Positions 29,201-42,650 of a DNA stretch of 64,000 nt are shown here, piece by piece. Source of the stretch: Sipunculus nudus (Eukaryota > Annelida > Sipuncula > Golfingiida > Sipunculidae); the NCBI GenBank assembly GCA_026874595.1, contig CM049309.1, positions 27,097,033-27,161,032 of the forward strand, given 5' to 3'. A model generated the notes under the pieces. It was not told where the DNA came from. It saw nothing but the letters and a program-made list of their open reading frames with translations, and ran no database searches. The stretch's first letter is position 1, and each line of letters opens with the position of its first letter. The position numbers were made by a program, and so were the translations under genes.

Positions 29201-32200
29201 GTCAGTGATGTTCTGTACATACTTCTATCATCATGACACGGTGACTTACTTGGGGTCCGTCAGTGATGTACTGTACACACTTCTATCATCATGTCACAGA
29301 GACTTACTCGGGACCGGTCAGTGATGTTCTGTACACACTTCTATCATCAACACACAGAGACTTATTCGGGGTCCGTCAGTTATGTACTGCAATCACTTCT
29401 ATCATCATGACACAGTGAATTACTCGGGGTACGTCAGTAATGTTCTGTACACACTTCTATCATAATGACACAGTGAATTACTCGGGGTACGTCAGTGATG
29501 TTCTGTACACACTTCTATCATCATGACACAGAGACTTACTCGGGGTCCGTCAGTAATGTACAACAATCACTTCTATAATCATGACAAAGTGAATTACTCG
29601 GGGTCCGTCAATGATGTACTGTACACTCTTCTATCATCATGACACAGTGAATTACTCGGGGTACGTCAGTGATGTTCTGTACATACTTCTATCATCATGA
29701 CACGGTGACTTACTTGGGGTCCGTCAGTGATGTACTGTACACACTTCTATCATCATGTCACAGAGACTTACTCGGGACCGGTCAGTGATGTTCTGTACAC
29801 ACTTCTATCATCAACACACAGAGACTTATTCGGGGTCCGTCAGTTATGTACTGCAATCACTTCTATCATCATGACACAGTGAATTACTCGGGGTACGTCA
29901 GTAATGTTCTGTACACACTTCTATCATAATGACACAGTGAATTACTCGGGGTACGTCAGTGATGTTCTGTACACACTTCTATCATCATGACACAGAGACT
30001 TACTCGGGGTCCGTCAGTAATGTACAACAATCACTTCTATAATCATGACAAAGTGAATTACTCGGGGTCCGTCAATGATGTACTGTACACTCTTCTATCA
30101 TCATGACACAGTGAATTACTCGGGGTACGTCAGTGATGTTCTGTACACACTTCTATCACCATGACACAGTGAATTACTCGGGGTACGTCAGGGATGTTCT
30201 GTACACACTTCTATCATCATGACACAGTGAATTACTCGGGGTCCGTCAATGATGTACTGTACATACTTCTATCATCATGACACAGTGAATTACTCGGGGT
30301 ACGTCAATGATGTACTGTACACACTTCTATCATCATGACACAGTGAATTACTCGGGGTACGTCAGTGATGTTCTGTACACACTTCTATCATCATGACACG
30401 GTGACTTACTCGGGGTCCGTCAGTGATGTACTGTACACACTTCTATCATCATGTCACAGAGACTTACTCGGGACCGGTCAGTGATGTTCTGTACACACTT
30501 CTATCATCAACACACAGAGACTTACTCGGGGTCCGTTAGTGATGTACTGTACACACTTCTATCATAATGACACAGAGACTTACTCGGGGTCCGTCAGTAA
30601 TGTACGACAATCACTTCTATAATCATGACAAAGTGAATTACTCGGGGTCCGTCAATGATGTACTGTACAAACTTCTATCATCATGACAAAGTGACTTATT
30701 CGGGGTCCGTCAGTTATGTACTGCAATCACTTCTATCATCATGACACAGTGAATTACTCAGGGTCCGTCAGTGATGTATTGTACATACTTCTGTGATCAT
30801 GACACGTTTGCTGACTCGGGGCCGGTCAGTGATGTACTGTACACACTTCTATCATCATGACAAAGGGACTTACTCGGGCCGGTAGGTGATGTTCTGTACA
30901 CATTTCTATCATCATAACACGATTACTTACTCGGGGCCGATCAGTGAAGTACTCTACACACTTCTATCATCATGACACAGTGACTTACTCGGGACCGGTC
31001 AGTGATGTACTGTACACACTTCTATCATCATGACACAGTGACTTAATTACTCCTGGCTCGTCCGTAATGTATTGTACACACTTCTATCATGATGACACAG
31101 TGAATTACTCGGGGTCCGTCATGTACTGTACACACTTCTTTCATTATGACACAGGGACTTACTCGGGGTACGTCAGTGATGTTCTGTACATACTTCTATC
31201 ATCATGACACGGTGACTTACTTGGGATCCGTCAGTGATGTACTGTACACAATTCTATCATCATGTCACAGAGACTTACTCGGGACCGGTCAGTGATGTTC
31301 TGTACACACTTCTATCATCAACACACAGAGACTTACTCGGGGTCCGTCAATGATGTACTGTACACACTTCTATCATCATGACAAAGTGACTTATTCGGGG
31401 TCCGTCAGTTATGTACTGCAATCACTTCTATCATCATGACACAGTGAATTACTCGGGGTACGTCAGTGATGTTCTGTACACACTTCTATCATCATGACAC
31501 AGTGAATTACTCGGGGTACGTCAGTGATGTTCTGTACACACTTCTATCATCATGACACAGTGAATTACTCGGGGTCCGTCAATGATGTACTGCAATCACT
31601 TCTATCATCATGACACAGTGAATTACTCGGGGTCCGTCAATGATGTACTGTACACACTTCTATCATCATGACACAGTGAATTACTCGGGGTACGTCAGTG
31701 ATGTTCTGTACACACTTCTATCATCATGACACGGTGACTTACTCGGGGTCCGTCAGTGATGTACTGTACACACTTCTATCATCATGTCACAGAGACTTAC
31801 TCGGGACCGTTCAGTGATGTTCTGTACACACTTCTATCATCAACACACAGAGACTTACTCGGGGTCCGTCAGTGATGTACTGTACACACTTCTATCATAA
31901 TGACACAGAGACTTACTCGGGGTCCGTCAGTAATGTACAACAATCACTTCTATAATCATGACAAAGTGAATTACTCGGGGTCCGTCAGTGAAGTACTGTA
32001 CACACTTCTATCATCATGACAAAGTGACTTATTCGGGGTCCGTCAGTTATGTACTGCAATCACTTCTATCATCATGACAAAGGGACTTACTCGGGCCGGT
32101 CGGTGATGTTCTGTACACATTTCTATCATCATAACACGATTACTTACTCGGGGCCGATCAGTGAAGTACTCCACACTTCTATCATCATGACACAGTGACT

Positions 32201-34616
32201 TACTCGGGACCGGTCAGTGAAGTACTCTACACACTTCTATCATCATGACAAAGTGACTTATTCGGGGTCCGTCAGTTATGTACTGCAATCACTTCTATCA
32301 TCATGACACAGTGAATTACTCGGGGTCCGTCAATGATGTACTGTACACACTTCTATCATCATGACACAGTGAATTACTCGGGGTACGTCAGTGATGTTCT
32401 GTACACACTTCTATCATCATGACACAGAGACTTACTCGGGGTCCGTCAGTGATGTACTGTACACACTTCTATCATCATGTCACAGAGACTTACTCGGGAC
32501 CGGTCAGTGATGTTCTGTACACACTTCTATCATCAACACACAGAGACTTACTCGGGGTCCGTCAGTGATGTACTGTACACACTTCTATCATCATGACAAA
32601 GTGACTTATTCGGGGTCCGTCAGTTATGTACTGCAATCACTTCTATCATCATGACACAGTGAATTACTCGGGGTACGTCAGTGATGTTCTGTACACACTT
32701 CTATCATCATGACACAGTGAATTACTCGGGGTACGTCAGTGATGTTCTGTACACACTTCTATCATCATGACACAGAGACTTACTCGGGGTCCGTCAGTAA
32801 TGTACAACAATCACTTCTATAATCATGACAAAGTGAATTACTCGGGGTCCGTCAATGATGTACTGTACACTCTTCTATCATCATGACACAGTGAATTACT
32901 TGGGGTACGTTAGTGATGTTCTGTACACACTTCTATCACCATGACACAGTGAATTACTCGGGGTACGTCAGTGATGTTCTGTACACACTTCTATCATCAT
33001 GACACAGTGAATTACTCGGGGTCCGTCAAAGATGTACTGTACATACTTCTATCATCATGACACAGTGAATCACTCGGGGTACGTCAGTGATGTTCTGTAC
33101 ACACTTCTATCATCATGACACAGTGAATTACTCGGGGTACGTCAGTGATGTTCTGTACACACTTCTATCATCATGACACCGAGACTTACTCGGGGTCCGT
33201 CAGTAATGTACAACAATCACTTCTATCATCATGACACAGTGAATTACTCGGGGTCCGTCAATGATGTACTGTACACACTTCTATCATTATGACACAGTGA
33301 ATTACTCGGGGTACGTCAGTGATGTTCTGTACACACTTCTATCATCATGACACAGAGACTTACTCGGGGTCCGTCAGTAATGTACAACAATCACTTCTAT
33401 AATCATGACAAAGTGAATTACTCGGGGTCCGTCAATGATGTACTGTACACACTTCTATCATCATGACACAGTGAATTACTCGGGGTACGTCAGTGATGTT
33501 CTGTACATACTTCTATCATCATGACACGGTGACTTACTTGGGGTCCGTCAGTGATGTACTGTACACACTTCTATCATCATGTCACAGAGACTTACTCGGG
33601 ACCGGTCAGTGATGTTCTGTACACACTTCTATCATCAACACACAGAGACTTATTCGGGGTCCGTCAGTTATGTACTGCAATCACTTCTATCATCATGACA
33701 CAGTGAATTACTCGGGGTACGTCAGTAATGTTCTGTACACACTTCTATCATAATGACACAGTGAATTACTCGGGGTACGTCAGTGATGTTCTGTACACAC
33801 TTCTATCATCATGACACAGAGACTTACTCGGGGTCCGTCAGTAATGTACAACAATCACTTCTATAATCATGACAAAGTGAATTACTCGGGGTCCGTCAAT
33901 GATGTACTGTACACTCTTCTATCATCATGACACAGTGAATTACTCGGGGTACGTCAGTGATGTTCTGTACACACTTCTATCACCATGACACAGTGAATTA
34001 CTCGGGGTACGTCAGTGATGTTCTGTACACACTTCTATCATCATGACACAGTGAATTACTCGGGGTCCGTCAATGATGTACTGTACATACTTCTATCATC
34101 ATGACACAGTGAATTACTCGGGGTCCGTCAATGATGTACTGTACACACTTCTATCATCATGACACAGTGAATTACTCGGGGTACGTCAGTGATGTTCTGT
34201 ACACACTTCTATCATCATGACACGCTGACTTACTCGGGGTCCGTCAGTGATGTACTGTACACACTTCTATCATCATGTCACAGAGACTTACTCGGGACCG
34301 GTCAGTGATGTTCTGTACACACTTCTATCATCAACACACAGAGACTTACTCGGGGTCCGTCAGTGATGTACTGTACACACTTCTATCATAATGACACAGA
34401 GACTTACTCGGGGTCCGTCAGTAATGTACGACAATCACTTCTATAATCATGACAAAGTGAATTACTCGGGGTCCGTCAATGATGTACTGTACAAACTTCT
34501 ATCATCATGACAAAGTGACTTATTCGGGGTCCGTCAGTTATGTACTGCAATCACTTCTATCATCATGACACAGTGAATTACTCAGGGTCCGTCAGTGATG
34601 TATTGTACATACTTCT
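26273..34616 (+). repeat. long higher-order blocks starting at the marker cassette (4,520 and 3,824 bp)
   Basis: Cassette starts at 26273, 30793 and 34617 divide this stretch into two related blocks. 26273-27340 matches 30793-31860 at an offset of 4,520. After a rearranged junction, about 27780 onward matches 32070 onward at an offset of 4,288. The difference in block length is accounted for partly by a 464-bp internal duplication present only in the first block. Shared rare variants such as 'gtccgtcaaagatgta' (28735 and 33023) and 'gtgaatcactcgg' confirm the pairing. Confidence 0.85.
29177..30104 (+). repeat. 464-bp (8-monomer) tandem duplication
   Basis: 29177-29640 and 29641-30104 are adjacent copies of an eight-unit segment that contains the variants 'acttacttggggtccg' and 'cgtcagtaatgttctgta'. 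The corresponding place in the next block (about 33460-33930) has the segment only once. Confidence 0.9.
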
Positions 34617-36547
34617 GTGATCATGACACGTTTGCTGACTCGGGGCCGGTCAGTGATGTACTGTACACACTTCTATCATCATGACAAAGGGACTTACTCG
34701 GGCCGGTCGGTGATGTTCTGTACACATTTCTATCATCATAACAGGATTACTTACTCGGGGCCGATCAGTGAAGTACTCTACACACTTCTATCATCATGAC
34801 ACAGTGACTTACTCGGGACCGGTCAGTGATGTACTGTACACACTTCTATCATCATGACACAGTGACTTAATTACTCCTGGCTCGTCTGTAATGTATTGTA
34901 CACACTTCTATCATGATGACACAGTGAATTACTCGGGGTACGTCAGTGATGTTCTGTACACACTTCTATCATCATGACACAGAGACTTACTCGGGGTCCG
35001 TCAGTAATGTACAACAATCACTTCTCTAATCATGACAAAGTGAATTACTCGGGGTCCGTCAATGATGTACTGTACACACTTCTATCATCATGACACAGTG
35101 AATTACTCGGGGTACGTCAGTGATGTTCTGTACATACTTCTATCATCATGACACGGTGACTTACTTGGGGTCCGTCAGTGATGTACTGTACACACTTCTA
35201 TCATCATGTCACAGAGACTTACTCGGGACCGGTCAGTGATGTTCTGTACACACTTCTATCATCAACACACAGAGACTTATTCGGGGTCCGTCAGTTATGT
35301 ACTGCAATCACTTCTATCATCATGACACAGTGAATTACTCGGGGTACGTCAGTAATGTTCTGTACACACTTCTATCATAATGACACAGTGAATTACTCGG
35401 GGTACGTCAGTGATGTTCTGTACACACTTCTATCATCATGACACAGAGACTTACTCGGGGTCCGTCAGTAATGTACAACAATCACTTCTATAATCATGAC
35501 AAAGTGAATTACTCGGGGTCCGTCAATGATGTACTGTACACTCTTCTATCATCATGACACAGTGAATTACTCGGGGTACGTCAGTGATGTTCTGTACACA
35601 CTTCTATCACCATGACACAGTGAATTACTCGGGGTACGTCAGTGATGTTCTGTACACACTTCTATCATCATGACACAGTGAATTACTCGGGGTCCGTCAA
35701 TGATGTACTGTACATACTTCTATCATCATGACACAGTGAATTACTCGGGGTCCGTCAATGATGTACTGTACACACTTCTATCATCATGACACAGTGAATT
35801 ACTCGGGGTACGTCAGTGATGTTCTGTACACACTTCTATCATCATGACACGCTGACTTACTCGGGGTCCGTCAGTGATGTACTGTACACACTTCTATCAT
35901 CATGTCACAGAGACTTACTCGGGACCGGTCAGTGATGTTCTGTACACACTTCTATCATCAACACACAGAGACTTACTCGGGGTCCTTCAGTGATGTACTG
36001 TACACACTTCTATCATAATGACACAGAGACTTACTCGGGGTCCGTCAGTAATGTACGACAATCACTTCTATAATCATGACAAAGTGAATTACTCGGGGTC
36101 CGTCAATGATGTACTGTACAAACTTCTATCATCATGACAAAGTGACTTATTCGGGGTCCGTCAGTTATGTACTGCAATCACTTCTATCATCATGACACAG
36201 TGAATTACTCAGGGTCCGTCAGTGATGTATTGTACATACTTCTGTGATCATGACACGTTTGCTGACTCGGGGCCGGTCAGTGATGTACTGTACACACTTC
36301 TATCATCATGACAAAGGGACTTACTCGGGCCGGTCGGTGATGTTCTGTACACATTTCTATCATCATAACACGATTACTTACTCGGGGCCGATCAGTGAAG
36401 TACTCTACACACTTCTATCATCATGACACAGTGACTTACTCGGGACCGGTCAGTGATGTACTGTACACACTTCTATCATCATGACACAGTGACTTAATTA
36501 CTCCTGGCTCGTCTGTAATGTATTGTACACACTTCTATCATGATGAC
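33294..36547 (+). repeat. two-copy 1,627-bp higher-order repeat
   Basis: 33294-34920 is repeated as 34921-36547. The rare variant 'cacgctgact' occurs once in each copy (34221 and 35848, offset 1,627), and the cassette starts at 34617 and 36244 have the same offset. 1,627 is 28x58 plus 3, because the cassette units are not all 58 bp. Both ends of the duplicated segment fall inside the 'cagtgaattactcgggg' part of a monomer, consistent with unequal exchange in register. Confidence 0.9.
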
Positions 36548-39500
36548 ACAGTGAATTACTCGGGGTCCGTCATGTACTGTACACACTTCTTTCATTATGA
36601 CACAGGGACTTACTCGGGGTACGTCAGTGATGTTCTGTACATACTTCTATCATCATGACACGGTGACTTACTTGGGGTCCGTCAGTGATGTACTGTACAC
36701 ACTTCTATCATCATGTCACAGAGACTTACTCGGGACCGGTCAGTGATGTTCTGTACACACTTCTATCATCAACACACAGAGACTTACTCGGGGTCCGTCA
36801 ATGATGTACTGTACACACTTCTATCATCATGACAAAGTGACTTATTCGGGGTCCGTCAGTTATGTACTGCAATCACTTCTATCATCATGACACAGTGAAT
36901 TACTCGGGGTACGTCAGTGATGTTCTGTACACACTTCTATCATCATGACACAGTGAATTACTCGGGGTACGTCAGTGATGTTCTGTACACACTTCTATCA
37001 TCATGACACAGTGAATTACTCGGGGTCCGTCAATGATGTACTGCAATCACTTCTATCATCATGACACAGTGAATTACTCGGGGTCCGTCAATGATGTACT
37101 GTACACACTTCTATCATCATGACACAGTGAATTACTCGGGGTACGTCAGTGATGTTCTGTACACACTTCTATCATCATGACACGGTGACTTACTCGGGGT
37201 CCGTCAGTGATGTACTGTACACACTTCTATCATCATGTCACAGAGACTTACTCGGGACCGTTCAGTGATGTTCTGTACACACTTCTATCATCAACACACA
37301 GAGACTTACTCGGGGTCCGTCAGTGATGTACTGTACACACTTCTATCATAATGACACAGAGACTTACTCGGGGTCCGTCAGTAATGTACAACAATCACTT
37401 CTATAATCATGACAAAGTGAATTACTCGGGGTCCGTCAGTGAAGTACTGTACACACTTCTATCATCATGACAAAGTGACTTATTCGGGGTCCGTCAGTTA
37501 TGTACTGCAATCACTTCTATCATCATGACAAAGGGACTTACTCGGGCCGGTCGGTGATGTTCTGTACACATTTCTTTCATCATAACACGATTACTTACTC
37601 GGGGCCGATCAGTGATGTACTGTACACACTTCTATCATAATGACACAGAGACTTACTCGGGGTCCGTCAGTAATGTACAACAATCACTTCTATAATCATG
37701 ACAAAGTGAATTACTCGGGGTCCGTCAATGATGTACTGTACACTCTTCTATCATCATGACACAGTGAATTACTCGATGTACGTCAGTGATGTTCTGTACA
37801 CACTTCTATCACCATGACACAGTGAATTACTCGGGGTACGTCAGTGATGTTCTGTACACACTTCTATCATCATGACACAGTGAATTTCTCGGGGTCCGTC
37901 AATGATGTATTGTACATACTTCTATCATCATGACACAGTGAATTACTCGGGGTCCGTCAATGATGTACTGTACACACTTCTATCATCATGACACAGTGAA
38001 TTACTCGGGGTACGTCAGTGATGTTCTGTACACACTTCTATCATCATGACACGGTGACTTACTCGGGGTCCGTCAGTGATGTACTGTACACACTTCTATC
38101 ATCATGTCACAGAGACTTACTCGGGACCGGTCAGTGATGTTCTGTACACACTTCTATCATAATGACACAGAGACTTACTCGGGGTCCGTCAGTAATGTAC
38201 GACAATCACTTCTATAATCATGACAAAGTGAATTACTCGGGGTCTGTCAATGATGTACTGTACAAACTTCTATCATCATGACAAAGTGACTTATTCGGGG
38301 TCCGTCAGTTATGTACTGCAATCACTTCTATCATCATGACACAGTGAATTACTCAGGGTCCGTCAGTGATGTATTGTACATACTTCTGTGATCATGACAC
38401 GTTTGCTGACTCGGGGCCGGTCAGTGATGTACTGTACACACTTCTATCATCATGACAAAGGGACTTACTCGGGCCGGTCGGTGATGTTCTGTACACATTT
38501 CTATCATCATAACACGATTACTTACTCGGGGCCGATCAGTGAAGTACTCCACACTTCTATCATCATGACACAGTGACTTACTCGGGACCGGTCAGTGAAG
38601 TACTCTACACACTTCTATCATCATGACAAAGTGACTTATTCGGGGTCAGTCAGTTATGTACTGCAATCACTTCTATCATCATGACACAGTGAATTACTCG
38701 GGGTCCGTCAATGATGTACTGTACACACTTCTATCATCATGACACAGTGAATTACTCGGGGTACGTCAGTGATGTTCTGTACACACTTCTATCATCATGA
38801 CACAGAGACTTACTCGGGGTCCGTCAGTGATGTACTGTACACACTTCTATCATCATGTCACAGAGACTTACTCGGGACCGGTCAGTGATGTTCTGTACAC
38901 ACTTCTATCATCAACACACAGAGACTTACTCGGGGTCCGTCAGTGATGTACTGTACACACTTCTATCAAAATGACACAGAGACTTACTCGGGGTCCGTCA
39001 GTAATGTACAACAATCACGTCTATAATCATGACAAAGTGAATTACTCGGGGTCCGTCAGTGAAGTACTGTACACACTTCTATCATCATGACACAGTGAAT
39101 TACTTGGGGTACGTCAGTGATGTTCTGTACACACTTCTATCATCATGACACAGTGAATTACTCGGGGTACGTCAGTGATGTTCTGTACACACTTCTATCA
39201 TCATGACACAGAGACTTACTCGGGGTACGTCAGTGATGTTCTGTACACACTTCTATCATCATGACACAGAGACTTACTCGGGGTCCGTCAGTAATGTACA
39301 ACAATCACTTCTATAATCATGACAAAGTGAATTACTCGGGGTCCGTCAATGATGTACTGTACACTCTTCTATCATCATGACACAGTGAATTACTCGGGGT
39401 ACGTCAGTGATGTTCTGTACACACTTCTATCACCATGACACAGTGAATTACTCGGGGTACGTCAGTGATGTTCTGTACACATTTCTATCATCATGACACA

Positions 39501-42500
39501 GTGAATTACTCGGGGTCCGTCAGTAATGTACAACAATCACTTCTATAATCATGACAAAGTGAATTACTCGGGGTCCGTCAATGATGTACTGTACACACTT
39601 CTATCATCATGACACAGAGACTTACTCGGGACCGGTCAGTGATGTTCTGTACACACTTCTATCATCAACACACAGAGACTTACTCGGGGTCCGTCAATGA
39701 TGTACTGTACACACTTCTATCATCATGACAAAGTGACTTATTCGGGGTCCGTCAGTTATGTACTGCAATCACTTCTATCATCATGACACAGTGAATTACT
39801 CGGGGTACGTCAGTGATGTTCTGTACACACTTCTATCATCATGACACAGTGAATTACTCGGGGTACGTCAGTGATGTTCTGTACACACTTCTATCATCAT
39901 GACACAGTGAATTACTCGGGGTCCGTCAATGATGTACTGCAATCACTTCTATCATCATGACACAGTGAATTACTCGGGGTACGTCAGTGATGTTCTGTAC
40001 ACACTTCTATCATCATGACACGGTGACTTACTCGGGGTCCGTCAGTGATGTACTGTACACACTTCTATCATCATGTCACAGAGACTTACTCGGGACTGTT
40101 CAGTGATGTTCTGTACACACTTCTATCATCAACACACAGAGACTTACTCGGGGTCCGTCAGTGATGTACTGTACACACTTCTATCATAATGACACAGAGA
40201 CTTACTCGGGGTCCGTCAGTAATGTACAACAATCACTTCTATAATCATGACAAAGTGAATTACTCGGGGTCCGTCAGTGAAGTACTGTACACACTTCTAT
40301 CATCATGACAAAGTGACTTATTCGGGGTCCGTCAGTTATGTACTGCAATCACTTCTATCATCATGACAAAGGGACTTACTCGGGCCGGTCGGTGATGTTC
40401 TGTACACATTTCTATCATCATAACACGATTACTTACTCGGGGCCGATCAGTGAAGTACTCCACACTTCTATCATCATGACACAGTGACTTACTCGGGACC
40501 GGTCAGTGAAGTACTCTACACACTTCTATCATCATGACAAAGTGACTTATTCGGGGTCCGTCAGTTATGTATTGCAATCACTTCTATCATCATGACACAG
40601 TGAATTACTCGGGGTCCGTCAATGATGTACTGTACACACTTCTATCATCATGACACAGTGAATTACTCGGGGTACGTCAGTGATGTTCTGTACACACTTC
40701 TATCATCATGACACAGAGACTTACTCGGGGTCCGTCAGTGATGTACTGTACACACTTCTATCATCATGTCACAGAGACTTACTCGGGACCGGTCAGTGAT
40801 GTTCTGTACACACTTCTATCATCAACACACAGAGACTTACTCGGGGTCCGTCAGTGATGTACTGTACACACTTCTATCATAATGACACAGAGACTTACTC
40901 GGGGTCCGTCAGTAATGTACAACAATCACTTCTATAATCATGACAAAGTGAATTACTCGGGGTCCGTCAGTGAAGTACTGTACACACTTCTATCATCATG
41001 ACACAGTGAATTACTCGGGGTACGTCAGTGATGTTCTGTACACACTTCTATCATCATGACACAGTGAATTACTCGGGGTACGTCAGTGATGTTCTGTACA
41101 CCCTTCTATCATCATGACACAGAGACTTACTCGGGGTACGTCAGTGATGTTCTGTACACACTTCTATCATCATGACACAGAGACTTACTCGGGGTCCGTC
41201 AGTAATGTACAACAATCACTTCTATAATCATGACAAAGTGAATTACTCGGGGTCCGTCAATGATGTACTGTACACTCTTCTATCATCATGACACAGTGAA
41301 TTACTCGGGGTACGTCAGTGATGTTCTGTACACACTTCTATCACCATGACACAGTGAATTACTCGGGGTACGTCAGTGATGTTCTGTACACATTTCTATC
41401 ATCATGACACAGTGAATTACTCGGGGTCCGTCAGTAATGTACAACAATCACTTCTATAATCATGACAAAGTGAATTACTCGGGGTCCGTCAATGATGTAC
41501 TGTACACACTTCTATCATCATGACACAGTGAATTACTCGGGGTACGTCAGTGATGTTCTGTACATATTTCTATCATCATGACACGGTGACTTACTCGGGG
41601 TCCGTCAGTGATGTACTGTACACACTTCTATCATCATGTCACAGAGACTTACTCGGGACCGGTCAGTGATGTTCTGTACACACTTCTATCATCAACACAC
41701 AGAGACTTACTCGGGGTCCATCAATGATGTACTGTACACACTTCTATCATCATGACAAAGTGACTTATTCGGGGTCCGTCAGTTATGTACTGCAATCACT
41801 TCTATCATCATGACACAGTGAATTACTCGAGGTACGTCAGTGATGTTCTGTACACACTTCTATCATCATGACACAGTGAATTACTCGGGGTACGTCAGTG
41901 ATGTTCTGTACACACTTCTATCATCAACACACAGACACTTACTCGGGGTCCGTCAGTGATGTACTGTACACACTTCTATCATAATGACACAGAGACTTAC
42001 TCGGGGTCCGTCAGTAATGTACAACAATCACTTCTATAATCATGACAAAGTGAATTACTCGGGGTCCGTCAATGATGTACTGTACACACTTCTATCATCA
42101 TGACAAAGTGACTTATTCGGGGTCCGTCAGTTATGTACTGCAATCACTTCTATCATCATGACACAGTGAATTACTCGGGGTCCGTCAGTGATGTATTGTA
42201 CATACTTCTGTGATCATGACACGTTTGCTGACTCGGGGCCGGTCAGTGATGTACTGTACACACTTCTATCATCATGACAAAGGGACTTACTCGGGCCGGT
42301 CGGTGATGTTCTGTACACATTTCTATCATCATAACACGATTACTTACTCGGGGCCGATCAGTGAAGTACTCTACACACTTCTATCATCATGACACAGTGA
42401 CTTACTCGGGACCGGTCAGTGATGTACTGTACACACTTCTATCATCATGACACAGTGACTTAATTACTCCTGGCTCGTCCGTAATGTATTGTACACACTT

Positions 42501-42650
42501 CTATCATGATGACACAGTGAATTACTCGGGGTCCGTCATGTACTGTACACACTTCTTTCATTATGACACAGGGACTTACTCGGGGTCCGTAAGTGATGTA
42601 CTGTACACATTTCTATCATCATGACACAATGACTTATTCGGGGCCCGTGA
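36548..42650 (+). repeat. right-centre of array with 1,911-bp offset duplication
   Basis: Units from about 38454 to 39612 recur from 40365 to 41523 at an offset of 1,911. They share landmarks such as 'atttctatcatcatgac' followed by a 'cagtaatgtacaacaatc' unit at 39481 and 41392. The marker cassette starts at 38388 and 42210. The same subfamilies are present as in 26-36 kb. Confidence 0.8.
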
